64,000 bases of DNA from Hymenobacter telluris (GCF_017313265.1 NZ_JAFLQZ010000015.1:1-64000), one strand, 5' to 3'. Numbered from the stretch's first letter, positions 16,725-26,819 are shown. Program-made: numbers and translations. The notes: generated by a model not told the origin, from the sequence alone.

Positions 16725-16834
16725 AAAGGCCGTCATGCTGAGCGCCGCCGAAGCATCTCGCGTGCTGATGTTGCAATGGTAGCCTGACGTCAGCAGGCGA
16801 GATGCTTCGGCTTCGCTCTGCATAACGGCCTTTT
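16725..16834. repeat. Family C inverted repeat
   Basis: Arms of about 44 bases contain GTCATGCTGAGC and GAAGCATCTCGCGTGCTGA on one side and their complements, with several mismatches, on the other. This is the commonest repeat family in the window (19033, 26844, 29445, 44008, 53221). A single arm of a related GATTCCTCC...CGGAATGACA family follows at 16875-16901, close to the GH127 stop. Confidence 0.85.
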
Positions 16835-16902
16835 AGCTTACTTCACACATACTAGCATAGCAAAAATCAACTCAGATTCCTCCCTACGGTCGGAATGACA
16901 GT

Positions 16903-18954
16903 TTACTTGGCCACTATCTTCTCTTCCACTTTGCGGGTGATGAGGTCGACGTCGGTGATACGCTCCGGGAACCAGACGGTCATTTCGCCTTTGCCGCGGT
17001 TGGCCCAGGCGTAGTACGGAATGGCGGTAAGGGTTTGCTGCACGGTGCTGATGGAGTTGTTGGCGGCGTCCACTTTCACCACGGGCACGGTGGCGGTCAG
17101 TTCGGTGATGCCGTTGAGCACGTCGGGTTTGTAGCTGGCCGTGAAGCGGGTAGCGGCGGGCACCACGATGTTGCTGGTGCGGCCATCGTTGTCTTTCCAC
17201 TCGGCGCAATACACCACCGGGCCGCGCTGCAAAGCCACTTTGCCCACGTCGTCGCGCACGTTGGGGTTAGCTACCACTTTGCGCGTTTCCATCGGCAGGG
17301 CTACTTCCACCACGTCGTTCTTCTTCCACTTGCGGGCCAATACGGCGTAGCCGTTGCGCATGGTGTAGGGCTGCGCTTTGCCGTTCACCTTGATGCTCAC
17401 CTGCTCCGGCGAAGGCGCGGCGAAGGTGTAGAGGTTGGACGGCACCGCCTCATTGCGGGCCCAGCCGGGCAGGCGCACCAGCAGGTTGAAGTCGGCGCTG
17501 GACTTGGGGGCTACCGTGAATTTCAGGTCGCCGTTCCAAGGGTAGTTGTTTTGCTGGGTGATGCGTACGGCCTGTTTATTCACGTTCAAATCGGTGGTAC
17601 CGTTGATGAACAGGTTCACGTACACGTCATTGGCCTTCTGGGCGTACACGTAGCCAGGCAACGACGGAAACAGCCGCGCTAGGTTGGTGGGGCAGCACGA
17701 GCACTCAAACCAGCCCGCCCGCTCCGGCTCCGACTGCCCAAACACGGCGCTATTCTTGATTTGCATGGCGTTGGAGTAGAAGAACGACTTGCCATCGAGC
17801 CCCACGCCCGAAATCAGGCCGTTGTAGAGCACCTTCTCCATGACGTCCACGTACTTCGAGTCGCCGTGGAGCAGGAACATGCGCTGGTTCCAGTACACGT
17901 TGGCCACCGAGGCGCAGGTTTCGTTGTAGGCCGTGCCGTTGGGCAGCTCGTAGTTGCCGCCGAACCGCTCCCCGCCGGGCACCGCGCCCGTGCCACCGGT
18001 TACGTACAGCTTTTTAGTCACCATGTTGTTCCAGATGCTGTCTACCGAAGCCAGCATTTTCTGGTCGCCGGTCAGGGCCGCCACATCGGCCATGGCCGAG
18101 TACAGGTATTCGGCGCGCACGGCGTGGCCCACGGCTTCTTTCTGATCATACACTGACTTGTGGTCTTGCCAATAGGAGCCGTTGCGCCATGCGTCGGAGC
18201 TTTTGGGGTCGTAGCCTTTGTACTGGCCGCGCTGCTCGATAAAGAACTTGGCGGTGCTCAGGTATTCCGGCTTGCCGGTCACGCGGTACAGCTTCACGAG
18301 GCCCATTTCCACGATTTCGTGGCCGGGCGCCACGGCGCGCTTGCCGGGCCCGAAGGTGGCGCACACCAAATCGGCGTTTTTGAGGGCAATGTTCAGCAGG
18401 TTTTTCTTGCCGGTGGCCTCGTAGTGCGCCACCGCCGACTCGTAGAGGTGGCCGGAGTTGTACAGCTCGTGGCTCAGTTCCCGCTCCTTTTCCCAGCGTG
18501 TGTTGCCGGCCCAGGCGTGCGGGTGCGCCGGGTCGATGGTGCGGGCCGTGTAGAGGTAGCCGTCGGGTTCCTGCGCCTTACCCACCTTGGTAATCAGCTC
18601 GTCGATGTAGCTTTCCAGCTTCTGGTCGGGGTACAAACTCAGCGAGTACGACGCGCCCTCGATGGTCTTGTAGATGTCGGTGTCGTCGAAGGGAAACGTG
18701 GTGGCGAACTTACCTGATTTAGCCGCGGCCATTTCAAAGTTCTTCACCCGGTTAGTGGCCTCACAGCGCTGAAACGACGCCGGAATGGTGACGTCGGTGT
18801 TGGTTTTCAGCCGGGGCAGCCAGAAGTTGTCGGCCAGCTTCACCTTAGTGAAGGCCACCGCCTGAATGGGATAGTCGGAGCGCTTCACCGACTGGGCCAC
18901 GCTCGGCGACGTCAGCAAACCAGCCACAGCCAGCGCAGGAAATACTTTTTTCAT
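16903..18954 (-). CDS. Exported GH127 beta-L-arabinofuranosidase
   Basis: A 683-residue exported glycosidase of the GH127 family (formerly DUF1680) that releases L-arabinose from beta-linked arabinosides. The zinc/cysteine catalytic motifs are visible: NETCASVANVYWNQRM and ECSCCPTNLARLF, which supply the Glu and Cys ligands and the nucleophilic Cys in characterised members. A signal peptide (MKKVFPALAVAGLLTSPSVA) starts the protein. It is the last gene of the arabinose block on this strand, downstream of GH27 and GH51 enzymes. Confidence 0.94.
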   Translation of the reverse strand: MKKVFPALAVAGLLTSPSVAQSVKRSDYPIQAVAFTKVKLADNFWLPRLKTNTDVTIPASFQRCEATNRVKNFEMAAAKSGKFATTFPFDDTDIYKTIEGASYSLSLYPDQKLESYIDELITKVGKAQEPDGYLYTARTIDPAHPHAWAGNTRWEKERELSHELYNSGHLYESAVAHYEATGKKNLLNIALKNADLVCATFGPGKRAVAPGHEIVEMGLVKLYRVTGKPEYLSTAKFFIEQRGQYKGYDPKSSDAWRNGSYWQDHKSVYDQKEAVGHAVRAEYLYSAMADVAALTGDQKMLASVDSIWNNMVTKKLYVTGGTGAVPGGERFGGNYELPNGTAYNETCASVANVYWNQRMFLLHGDSKYVDVMEKVLYNGLISGVGLDGKSFFYSNAMQIKNSAVFGQSEPERAGWFECSCCPTNLARLFPSLPGYVYAQKANDVYVNLFINGTTDLNVNKQAVRITQQNNYPWNGDLKFTVAPKSSADFNLLVRLPGWARNEAVPSNLYTFAAPSPEQVSIKVNGKAQPYTMRNGYAVLARKWKKNDVVEVALPMETRKVVANPNVRDDVGKVALQRGPVVYCAEWKDNDGRTSNIVVPAATRFTASYKPDVLNGITELTATVPVVKVDAANNSISTVQQTLTAIPYYAWANRGKGEMTVWFPERITDVDLITRKVEEKIVAK

Positions 18955-19032
18955 TGGGAAAGGGGGAATTTGGAGATGGGGATTCTTGAATAGTGGCAGC
19001 TGTTTAGGTAGTGCTCCACAACTTTTCTGAAC

Positions 19033-19125
19033 GTCATGCTGAGCGCAGCCGAAGCATCTCTACCGCTTCATCTGGTTGGTATTGCAACGAAGCGGTAGAG
19101 ATGCTTCGGCTGCGCTCAGCATGAC
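19033..19125. repeat. Family C inverted repeat
   Basis: Perfect 37-base arms (19033-19069, 19089-19125) starting GTCATGCTGAGCGCAGCCG. It lies between GH27 (stop 19149) and GH127 (start 18954) on the same strand. Confidence 0.92.
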
Positions 19126-19148
19126 CGGCTCATGACTTCATAAACAGC

Positions 19149-21008
19149 CTACTTCGGGACAGTCGTTCCGCGTTTGGAAATTCGATACAGCTGCGCGCCA
19201 TGGCGCCGCACGTACGGGGCAAACTCGCCGGTAACGGTGCCCACCGTTTTGCCGGCCCATAGGTCGCGCACGGTGCACGGCCCGGTGAAACCCAGCTCGG
19301 CCAGGTTCACTTTCACCGCCACCGAATCGAGCGGGGCCGCCTGGTAAGGGCTTTTGGTGAACACCAGAAACTGCACGGTGCCGCCGGTATTCTGGCCGGC
19401 CGCGGCCTTATCCAGCCCCACCGTGGTAGTGAGCTTGGTGTAGCCGGCCGGCAGGTCGTACTCGATAATGGAGTTGGCGTGCGTACCGATGCCCTCGGGG
19501 TAGGTTTTATCAGCTACCACCAGCTTCCCGCCCGATACGCTTTTGTTGACGGTCGTTTTGCCCCAGCCTGCCGACGCTGCTTTCCACGGAATCGAGGTCA
19601 GGGACACCGATTTGCTGCCGTTGGAAAGCGTGGGCATCAGCCAATCGGCGTGGTCCCAGGAAGTGTCGTCGCCGCCGTTGCGCACGTTCAGGTAGAGCTT
19701 GTTGGCACCCGTAATGTCGATTTCAGCGGTTTTACTTTGGTTGGGCGTGCTACGCGTAATTACACCACTGTTCCACACGGCGTCCTTTTCCTCGGCCAGT
19801 TCCTGGTCTTGGGCATTGAAGACGGCCAGAAATTTGTCGCCGGTTTTTGGGTCGTCGGCGGTCCAGGCTACTAGGTTGTTGCGGCGGAACAGCTGGCGGT
19901 TGTTGCTGCTGCTGCGGTGCATGGCCAGCACCTCTTTGTTGGTGAGCATGGCCAGCGTAAAGGCATCGTTGCTGGGCAGGTCGCCGCCGAACATCAGCGG
20001 GGAGCGGAAGATGCTCCACAGCGTCATCAAGGTGAATTGCTCGTCGTGGGTGAAGCGCGTCATCCGGTCGTCGCCGCGCTCGGCCCGGATGCCCAGCCGG
20101 CCCATCGGCAGCATGTCGGCATCGGGCCATGCCCCCGTCATGATGTACGGCGCCCACCGCTCACACACCTCGAAGTGCTCTTTGAGCTGCTCCCAACTGT
20201 CCCAAAAGTCGCCGACGGTGCGCCACATGTTGGCGTTGGCTTGCACGTGTTTGGCCTGGCTGATGGGCGTTTCGCCGGGCGAGGTGCTCAGCACAATCTT
20301 GCGCCCGGTCAGGTCGATGGCCTTGCGAATCATCTCCACTTCCGGCGCGTGGTACGGCGACGACAAATCATCGACCTTCACAAAATCAACGCCCCACGAA
20401 GCGTAGAGCTTGAAAATGGAATTGTAGTACTCTTGTGCGCCGGGCCTGCCCGCCACCACCGTGTACATGTCGCGCAACCAGGTCCCCTGCCCTTCCTTGG
20501 TGTAGATGTCGGCGGCGGTGGCTTTGCTACCGAGGATGGGCAGCTTGCGGTTCACGGCAATGACCGGTACCCCCCGCATGATATGAATCCCGAATTTCAG
20601 GCCCTTGCTGTGCATATAATCGGCCAGCGGCTTGAAGCCCTTGCCCCCCGCCGCCGACGGAAACCGATTCGGAGCCGGCACGAAGCGCCCGTACTGGTCG
20701 ATGTTCCAGTCGGGGTCTTTCTCGTTGTAGCCGTGCGCCGTATCGTTGCCCACGTACCAGCGGATATCCACCACCACGTAGTCCCAGCCGCTGCGTTGAA
20801 GGTTTTTGGCCATGTAATCAGCGTTGGCCTTCACCTCGGCTTCGGTTACGGTGGGGCCGTAGCAGTCCCAGCTGTTCCAGCCCATCGGCGGGGTGGCGGC
20901 CCATTGGTGGAAGTCGGGTTTGGAGGCAGGTTTGGTTTGGGCGAAGGTGGGCGTGGCCGTACAAGCAAGCGCGGCCACAGCTAATACTGACTGGGGTAGA
21001 AATTTCAT
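19149..21008 (-). CDS. Exported GH27 glycosidase with NPCBM-like domain
   Basis: A 619-residue exported enzyme of clan GH-D. TPPMGWNSWDCYGPTVTE opens the barrel (about 39-56), FVKVDDLSSP contains the likely nucleophile D213 and TGAWPDADML the likely acid/base Asp. A C-terminal beta domain (about 480-580), with the KTYPEGIGTHANS stretch, resembles an NPCBM carbohydrate-binding module. GH27 includes alpha-galactosidases and beta-L-arabinopyranosidases, which act on the same sugar stereochemistry. Its place among arabinose genes makes the second activity plausible, but the sequence alone does not decide. Start at 21008 (ATG) gives a normal signal peptide; a TTG 12 bases earlier is less likely. 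Confidence 0.93.
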   Translation of the reverse strand: MKFLPQSVLAVAALACTATPTFAQTKPASKPDFHQWAATPPMGWNSWDCYGPTVTEAEVKANADYMAKNLQRSGWDYVVVDIRWYVGNDTAHGYNEKDPDWNIDQYGRFVPAPNRFPSAAGGKGFKPLADYMHSKGLKFGIHIMRGVPVIAVNRKLPILGSKATAADIYTKEGQGTWLRDMYTVVAGRPGAQEYYNSIFKLYASWGVDFVKVDDLSSPYHAPEVEMIRKAIDLTGRKIVLSTSPGETPISQAKHVQANANMWRTVGDFWDSWEQLKEHFEVCERWAPYIMTGAWPDADMLPMGRLGIRAERGDDRMTRFTHDEQFTLMTLWSIFRSPLMFGGDLPSNDAFTLAMLTNKEVLAMHRSSSNNRQLFRRNNLVAWTADDPKTGDKFLAVFNAQDQELAEEKDAVWNSGVITRSTPNQSKTAEIDITGANKLYLNVRNGGDDTSWDHADWLMPTLSNGSKSVSLTSIPWKAASAGWGKTTVNKSVSGGKLVVADKTYPEGIGTHANSIIEYDLPAGYTKLTTTVGLDKAAAGQNTGGTVQFLVFTKSPYQAAPLDSVAVKVNLAELGFTGPCTVRDLWAGKTVGTVTGEFAPYVRRHGAQLYRISKRGTTVPK

Positions 21009-21070
21009 TAGCGAGTGCAAAAGTTGATTATGCCGCTAAGTCGGAGCCTAGCGAGTCAAGGCAGGGAAAA

Positions 21071-21107
21071 GAAAAAGCGGAGCGCTTTGTCAGCCACTCC
21101 GCTTTTC
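21071..21107. terminator. Hairpin between GH51 and GH27 genes
   Basis: AAAAGCGGAG and CTCCGCTTTT form a 10-base stem with a 14-base loop, A-rich on one side and T-rich on the other, just after the GH51 stop. It may partly terminate or process the transcript. Confidence 0.65.
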
Positions 21108-21117
21108 CATTCGTGCT

Positions 21118-23190
21118 TTAGCGTTTACCAGGAATCCGGAGTACCGTGAACGAATTCGGGGCCAGCGTGTAGCTCACCGTGGCAGACGACACCTTGAATT
21201 GCTCTTCTTTCGGGGCGAGCTTCATAGGTTCCTGCAAGCTGTTCACGGCCTGTAAATCGTTGCTGGCCAGCACAATGGCTTTGCCTGTTTTGCCCATTTT
21301 CTTGGCGCCGGCCAGGTTCAGCTTCACCGGACGCGCGTCGTTGGAGTAGTTCACCAGCTTCACAATAATGTCGCCGGCCTTGTCGTCGGCTACGGCACTG
21401 GCGAAAAGGTTTGCGTCACCATTCTTCGCATTGTTCGGCAGTTGCACGGGCAGCATAGTGGTGCCAGCGTTGGTGGCATACATTTTCTGCACGTAGTAGT
21501 TGGGCGTGCCATACGACTTCAGGTTGTCAAACCAAATCAGGTCGGGCGTCCACTGCCAGGCATCCACGTGGGCAAACAGCGGCGCGTAGGAAGCCATGCG
21601 CACCACATCGGCGTTGCGCTCCAAGCCGGTCATGAAGGCCGCTTCCGAAATGGCGCAGTCCCAGGTGTTCTTGTTTTCGGAACTGCCGGTGTTCACGCTT
21701 TGCGCGGCATACTCCCCGGCGAAGATTTTCGGACCCGTGCGGGCGTAGTTGTCGTAGCGGCCCACGTTGTTGCGGAACCAGTCGGGCTTGGCGTAGTAGT
21801 GCTCGTCCACAAAATCGGCCTTTAGCTCGCCCAGGCGCTTGGAGGCTTTCACAAAATTGTCACCGTCGGGGCTCGGGCCGGCACTGCTCACGATTAGGAT
21901 GTCGGGATACTTGGCCTTCAGCGCCTTAGCAAACGGCTCGTAACGCTCCAGGTACTGCGGCCCCCACTGCTCGTTGCCCACCCCAATATACTTCAGGTTG
22001 AATGGCGCGGGGTGGCCCATAGCGGCCCGCTTGGCACCCCAGGGGCTGCTAGTGGGCCCGTTGGCAAATTCCACCAGGTCCAGCGCGTCCTGAATGAACG
22101 TGTCCAGCGACAGGTCGGCGCCAGGGGCTGCATTGCCGGCATTCGGGCCCGAAGCGGTGGTAATGGGGGCCAGTTCAGCGGAGTTGAACTGGCAGGCCAT
22201 GCCCACGTTCAGGATGGGCAGCGGCTCGGCGCCAATGTCCTCGGAAAGCTGGAAGTACTCGAAGAAGCCCAGGCCAAACGACTGGTAGTAATCGGGCGTG
22301 AATTTGTGCTTGAACTCGGTGTTCCAGCGGTTAATCAAAGGTTTGCGGCTGGCTACGTCGCCAATGGTTTCTTTCCACTGATACCGCTCTTCCAGCGTAC
22401 GGCCCTCCACAATGCAGCCGCCGGGGAAGCGCAGGAAGCCGGGCTTCATGTCCTTAAGCAGCTGCACCAAGTCGGGGCGCAAGCCGTTTTCGCGGTTCTG
22501 CCAGGTGTCTTTCGGAAACAACGATACCACGTCGATATCCAGCGTGCCGGCGCCGTCCATCGTCAGCTTGAGCCGGGCCCTGGGCGCCGTACCCGACGCT
22601 TTGATAACGGCCGTGTACTTTTTCCACTCGTTGGTCAGGCCCGTGATTTTCGCTTGGCCTAAGGTGCGCCCAGCGTTGCCGCGGCCGGGTTCTTCCAGCG
22701 TTACGTTCAGGCCGCTCACGCTGCCGGGCCCGCGCCGCAGATACACCGAAAACGTGTACTCGGCATCCTGCTTCACGCCCATTCCGCGGAAGCCCTCGTT
22801 GGTGAAGCCGGCATCGGGGCTGGCGGTGGTGGCCGTCAGGCGCAGGAAGTGGTTGTTGGTGGCGCTGATGGGCTGCTGGCTGGAAATGGTGTACGTAGAC
22901 AGCGCCGCCGCCCCGTTGATGCCCTTCCACCCTACCAGCTTTTCGTCGGTTTCAAACGACTTGTTTTTCACCAACTCCGGGTACAGGCCGCCGTCGGCCG
23001 CGAAGTTGATGTCCTCGAAGAACAAGCCGTACATGGTTTTGGCGATGGGCGCGCCCGGCTTGTTAACCTGAACGGTGATGGTGCCCGGCGCGGCATTCTG
23101 CGCCAGCGCTACGTTGCCGGCCACCACGCTCAGCAGCGCGGCACCTGACACAATCGATTGTGGATTGAAAAAACAAAGTTTCGAGGCCAT
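21118..23190 (-). CDS. Exported GH51 alpha-L-arabinofuranosidase
   Basis: A 690-residue exported exo-enzyme that removes alpha-L-arabinofuranosyl groups. After a signal peptide ending NVALAQ come the GH51 opening (TMYGLFFEDINFAADGGLYPELVKN split over 50-75), a CBM4_9-like beta insert (about 80-215) and the barrel. YIGVGNEQWGPQYLERYE holds the acid/base Glu, and IFAGEYAAQS the nucleophile Glu. The C-terminal beta domain ends NSFTVLRIPG. It lies between the symporter and GH27 genes. A perfect LacI-type palindrome overlaps codons 10-14 (23149-23162). Confidence 0.95.
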   Translation of the reverse strand: MASKLCFFNPQSIVSGAALLSVVAGNVALAQNAAPGTITVQVNKPGAPIAKTMYGLFFEDINFAADGGLYPELVKNKSFETDEKLVGWKGINGAAALSTYTISSQQPISATNNHFLRLTATTASPDAGFTNEGFRGMGVKQDAEYTFSVYLRRGPGSVSGLNVTLEEPGRGNAGRTLGQAKITGLTNEWKKYTAVIKASGTAPRARLKLTMDGAGTLDIDVVSLFPKDTWQNRENGLRPDLVQLLKDMKPGFLRFPGGCIVEGRTLEERYQWKETIGDVASRKPLINRWNTEFKHKFTPDYYQSFGLGFFEYFQLSEDIGAEPLPILNVGMACQFNSAELAPITTASGPNAGNAAPGADLSLDTFIQDALDLVEFANGPTSSPWGAKRAAMGHPAPFNLKYIGVGNEQWGPQYLERYEPFAKALKAKYPDILIVSSAGPSPDGDNFVKASKRLGELKADFVDEHYYAKPDWFRNNVGRYDNYARTGPKIFAGEYAAQSVNTGSSENKNTWDCAISEAAFMTGLERNADVVRMASYAPLFAHVDAWQWTPDLIWFDNLKSYGTPNYYVQKMYATNAGTTMLPVQLPNNAKNGDANLFASAVADDKAGDIIVKLVNYSNDARPVKLNLAGAKKMGKTGKAIVLASNDLQAVNSLQEPMKLAPKEEQFKVSSATVSYTLAPNSFTVLRIPGKR
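23149..23162. promoter_or_regulatory. Perfect LacI-type palindrome inside the GH51 5' coding region
   Basis: CACAATCGATTGTG is a perfect 14-base palindrome of the form CACAA-N-CG-N-TTGTG. It sits 28-41 bases after the GH51 start codon, within signal-peptide codons. Chance occurrence is possible, but it matches the galM/galK and MFS sites. Confidence 0.5.
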
Positions 23191-23306
23191 GAGTGAGAAT
23201 TTGGGGAGGAAATATTCTGGTGAAAGAACCTAATGCGAGCGTCTAGGTCCGTGCTATACGGCAGCCAACCAAAGCGCTGCATTGGTTGGGGGTTGGTGGC
23301 TGAGCG

Positions 23307-23345
23307 GTGGTCCTGCACCAGCCCGAAGGCAAGGCACAGGACCAC
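23307..23345. repeat. Short hairpin between symporter and GH51
   Basis: GTGGTCCTG (23307-23315) and CAGGACCAC (23337-23345) are perfect complements with a 21-base loop. There is no T tract, so a termination role is doubtful. Confidence 0.4.
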
Positions 23346-23373
23346 GTTCAGTTACATCAGCGCTGGTAAGTGA

Positions 23374-25074
23374 CTACCAGAACTTAACATACAGCGCCGT
23401 GATGAGCAGCAGCGTAATTACAATCAGGGCCAGGGTCTGGCCGCTTACTTTGAACATGCCAGGCTCCAGGTTGATGGCGCGCGGGTTGATAACCGGACCG
23501 GCCAGGCTGATGAGTACCATCAGCAGCACCGTGAAGGCAAACGACAAGCCCATGCAAATCAGGAACGGAATTTCGTAGCCGCCGTGGCCGTTCGGGAAGG
23601 CGGTGTACAAAATGGTTTCAGTGCCCAGTACGCCCACCGCGTAGTTGTTGAAGAACACCGACAGGACGAAGCCCGCCAGAATGCCCACCACGCCAGCCGT
23701 AGCGGTGGTGCGCTTCCAGAACATCCCCAGCAGGAAGATGGCCAGGATACCAGGCGAAATGAAACCGGTGTACTTCTGAATGAACTGGAAGCCACCTTCG
23801 CCACCAATGCCCAACAGGTCTTCCCAGGTGAGGGCCACCCCGAGGATTACGGCAATCAGAATGGTGAGGCGGCCCACCCACACCTGCTTCTTCTCGGTGG
23901 CGTCTTTGTTGATGTAACGCTTGTAGATGTCGAGGGTGAAGATGGTGGAAATCGAGTTTACTTTACCTGCCAGCGAAGCCACAATGGCAGCCGTAAGAGC
24001 AGCCATTGAGAGGCCTTTCAAGCCGTTGGGCAGGAAAGTCAGCACGGCCGAGTAGGCGTTGTCGGAGTTGAAGGCGCCTGTAGAGGCCATTTCCTGCTGC
24101 AACTCGCCGTTTTTGTAGAGCACGTAGGCGGCAATACCGGGCAGCATTACAATTACCGGCATCATCAGCTTCAGCATTCCGGCAAACAGGATACCGGTAC
24201 GGGCCGTGTGCAGGTCGGCGCCGAGGGCGCGCTGGGTGATGTACTGGTTGCAGCCCCAGTAGTTCAGGTTCACAATCCACTGACCGGCGAAGTACATGGC
24301 AATGCCGGGCAGCGCTATGTACTTATTGATATCCTCCTGCGGCGTATTGGGCCCCGGCTTCGGAAAAATCATTTTGAAGTGGTCGTCGGCGTTGGTCATC
24401 AGGGCCTTGAAACCCGAAATAGCGCCGCCGCCCAAACCGAACTTGGTGCTTACCACGTCCAGGGCAATGTACGTGGTCATCAGACCGCCCACTACCAGCA
24501 CTACCACCTGAATTACGTCGGTGTAGCCTACCACTTTCATCCCGCCCAGTGAGATAAGCAGGGCAAACACGGCCAAAGCCACCATAATCAGATGGAAGCT
24601 GCCCCCGCCAATCAGGTTGCTGATGGCCAACGCCCCCAGGTAGAGGATGGACGTCAGGTTAACCAGCACATAGAGGAACAGCCAGAAAACACTCATAATC
24701 AGGCTCAGCGTGGTGTTGTAGCGCTGCTCCAGAAACTGCGGCATCGTGAAGATTTTCTCTTTCAAGTAGATCGGCATGAAGAACACCGCCACAATGATGA
24801 GCACAATGGCCGCCACCCACTCATACGCCGCCACGGCCACGCCCACGTTGAAGCCGGAGCCCGACATGCCAATGAACTGCTCGGCCGAAATATTAGAGGC
24901 AATCATGGAAGCCCCAATGGCCCACCAGGTTAGAGAGCCTTCGGCCAGAAAGTAGTCTTTGGTGCTTTGCTCGGCCTTTTGCTTGCTCTTGTACACGTAA
25001 TACCCATAGCCGGAAACCCCAACCAGGTAGAACAGAAATACAAAGATGTCAAGCGTAGTAAGATTGTTACGCAT
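23374..25074 (-). CDS. Sodium/sugar symporter (SSS family, SGLT-like)
   Basis: A 566-residue inner-membrane sodium:solute symporter with about 14 hydrophobic segments. ISAEQFIGMSGSGFNVGVAV (about 62-82), GGMKVVGYTDVIQ and the central WIVNLNYWGCNQYITQRAL stretch are typical of vSGLT/SGLT sugar carriers. Gene order (AraA just upstream, GH51 just downstream) points to L-arabinose or galactose, both of which fit this subfamily; it is the only obvious sugar importer of the block, as there is no SusC/SusD pair. Upstream is a family F repeat and a short AT-rich inverted repeat. Confidence 0.94.
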   Translation of the reverse strand: MRNNLTTLDIFVFLFYLVGVSGYGYYVYKSKQKAEQSTKDYFLAEGSLTWWAIGASMIASNISAEQFIGMSGSGFNVGVAVAAYEWVAAIVLIIVAVFFMPIYLKEKIFTMPQFLEQRYNTTLSLIMSVFWLFLYVLVNLTSILYLGALAISNLIGGGSFHLIMVALAVFALLISLGGMKVVGYTDVIQVVVLVVGGLMTTYIALDVVSTKFGLGGGAISGFKALMTNADDHFKMIFPKPGPNTPQEDINKYIALPGIAMYFAGQWIVNLNYWGCNQYITQRALGADLHTARTGILFAGMLKLMMPVIVMLPGIAAYVLYKNGELQQEMASTGAFNSDNAYSAVLTFLPNGLKGLSMAALTAAIVASLAGKVNSISTIFTLDIYKRYINKDATEKKQVWVGRLTILIAVILGVALTWEDLLGIGGEGGFQFIQKYTGFISPGILAIFLLGMFWKRTTATAGVVGILAGFVLSVFFNNYAVGVLGTETILYTAFPNGHGGYEIPFLICMGLSFAFTVLLMVLISLAGPVINPRAINLEPGMFKVSGQTLALIVITLLLITALYVKFW

Positions 25075-25127
25075 GAGGGAAAAAAGAGGGAACGTGGGAG
25101 ATGAGGAGAGTTTGAGAGCTTAATTTT

Positions 25128-25150
25128 AAGTAGAATTTATTTCATTCTAA
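25128..25150. promoter_or_regulatory. Possible operator upstream of the symporter gene
   Basis: AGAAT-TTATTTC-ATTCT is a 5-base inverted repeat in an AT-rich patch 54-76 bases upstream of the symporter start, unlike the GC-rich surroundings. It may be an operator or part of a promoter for the symporter and the genes after it. It does not resemble the LacI-type sites. Confidence 0.3.
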
Positions 25151-25197
25151 GTTGATCTTTTGCGCGAAGGAGCAGAGGGATTCTTCTAAACTAAGAG

Positions 25198-25327
25198 CTA
25201 GTTCCCCTCCTCAGATGAGGAGGGGCTAGGGGTGGTTGAAAGTCTAGAATTAGAAACTAGAGCTAGTAAGTCGTTCAACGATTGGTCAACCACCCCTAAC
25301 CCCTCCTCATCTGAGGAGGGGAACTAG
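25198..25327. repeat. Family F inverted repeat
   Basis: 42-base arms (25198-25239, 25286-25327) pair with about one mismatch and each contains its own small palindrome CCCCTCCTCATCTGAGGAGG-type core. It ends only 4 bases before the araA stop codon. A sister element with the same GGGGTTGGGGGTGG theme is at 48411-48557. Confidence 0.9.
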
Positions 25328-25331
25328 TTTT

Positions 25332-26819
25332 TTAGTTTTTGAAAGCCACTTCGTTGTAGCGCAGCTCGTTTTTGAAGGTGCGCAGCTTGGTATCGGCGTC
25401 GATAACCACGTACTCGATGCCGGCCATTTCGGCGAAATCCTCCAGGTACTCGGCGGTCAGGTTTTGGCTGAAACCGGTGTGGTGCGCTCCGCCGGCCAGA
25501 ATCCAGGCGGCGGCGCCGGTAGCCAGGTCGGGCTTCACTTTCCAGAGCACGCGGGCTACGGGCAGGTTGGGCAGGTCTTGCTCGGGCGCCACGGCCACCA
25601 CTTCGTTTACAATCATGCGGAAGCGGTTGCCCATGTCCACGATGGTGGCGTTGAGGCCTTCGCCGGCGGGGCAGTTGAACACCAAGCGCACCGGGTCGGC
25701 TTTGCCGCCAATGCCCAGCGGGTGAATCTCGGCGCGCACTTTGCCTTCGGCAATCGTGGGGCAGATTTCCAGCATGTGCGAGCCCAGCACCTGGTTGTTG
25801 TTGGGCGCGAAATGGTAGGTGTAGTCTTCCATGAACGAGTTGCCGCCGGGCAAGCCCGCGCCCATCACCTTCATGGCGCGCACCAGGGCCGAGGTTTTCC
25901 AGTCGCCCTCCCCCCCGAAGCCGTAGCCTTCCGCCATCAGGCGCTGGGTGGCAATGCCGGGCAGCTGCACCATGCCGTGCAAATCCTCGAAGGTATCGGT
26001 GAAGCCTTTGGCGTTGGTGTCCTGCAAGAACTTGCGCATGCCGGCCTCAATGCGGGCCGCGTCGCGCAGGGATTCGCGCTGGCTGCCACCGTCTTTCAGC
26101 GTGTCAGCCAGCTCGTATTCCTTTTCGTAGGTGGCCAGCAGCTCGTTGATTTGCTGGTCGGTTACGGCGTTTACCACCGCCACCAGGTCACCGATGCCGT
26201 AGGTGTTCACCGAGTAGCCGAACTTGATTTCCGCTTCCACTTTGTCGCCTTCGGTTACGGCTACGTAGCGCATGTTGTCGCCGAAGCGCACGAAGCGGGC
26301 CCCCTGCCAGTCGGCCCAGGCCGAAGCCACGCGGCTCCAGATGTTCAGGCTCTGGTGCACGGCGGCATCCTGCCAGTGACCCACTACCACCTTGCGCTTG
26401 ATGCCCATGCGGGCCCCGATGAAGCCAAACTCCCGGTCGCCGTGCGCCGATTGGTTGGTGTTCATGAAGTCCATGTTGATGTCGCCCCACGGAATGTCGC
26501 GGTTGAACTGGGTGTGCAGGTGCGCCAACGGCTTTTGCAGAATCTTCAGGCCGTTGATCCACATTTTGGCTGGCGAGAAGGTGTGCATCCAGGCAATCAG
26601 ACCCACGCAATTCGGGGTGGTGTTGGCTTCCTGCATCAGCTTGTAGATTTCCTCCGGGCCGGTCAGCACGGGCTTATATACAATCTTGATGGGCAGCTGC
26701 GTGTTCAGCTCGGCAGCAATCTGCTGCGAGTGTACGGCTACTTCTTCCAGGGTTTCGGGGCCGTAAAGGTGCTGGCTGCCAGTGATGAACCAGGCTTCGT
26801 ATTGCGAAATGTTGATCAT
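25332..26819 (-). CDS. araA: L-arabinose isomerase
   Basis: A 495-residue cytoplasmic isomerase, L-arabinose to L-ribulose, of the usual family length. Recognised by [19 protein letters not shown] near the N-terminus, the [11 protein letters not shown] region, the metal/substrate residues in [13 protein letters not shown] and [13 protein letters not shown] near the C-terminus. Order here is araB-araD-araA rather than the enterobacterial araBAD. A family C hairpin separates it from araD. Confidence 0.98.
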   Translation of the reverse strand: MINISQYEAWFITGSQHLYGPETLEEVAVHSQQIAAELNTQLPIKIVYKPVLTGPEEIYKLMQEANTTPNCVGLIAWMHTFSPAKMWINGLKILQKPLAHLHTQFNRDIPWGDINMDFMNTNQSAHGDREFGFIGARMGIKRKVVVGHWQDAAVHQSLNIWSRVASAWADWQGARFVRFGDNMRYVAVTEGDKVEAEIKFGYSVNTYGIGDLVAVVNAVTDQQINELLATYEKEYELADTLKDGGSQRESLRDAARIEAGMRKFLQDTNAKGFTDTFEDLHGMVQLPGIATQRLMAEGYGFGGEGDWKTSALVRAMKVMGAGLPGGNSFMEDYTYHFAPNNNQVLGSHMLEICPTIAEGKVRAEIHPLGIGGKADPVRLVFNCPAGEGLNATIVDMGNRFRMIVNEVVAVAPEQDLPNLPVARVLWKVKPDLATGAAAWILAGGAHHTGFSQNLTAEYLEDFAEMAGIEYVVIDADTKLRTFKNELRYNEVAFKN

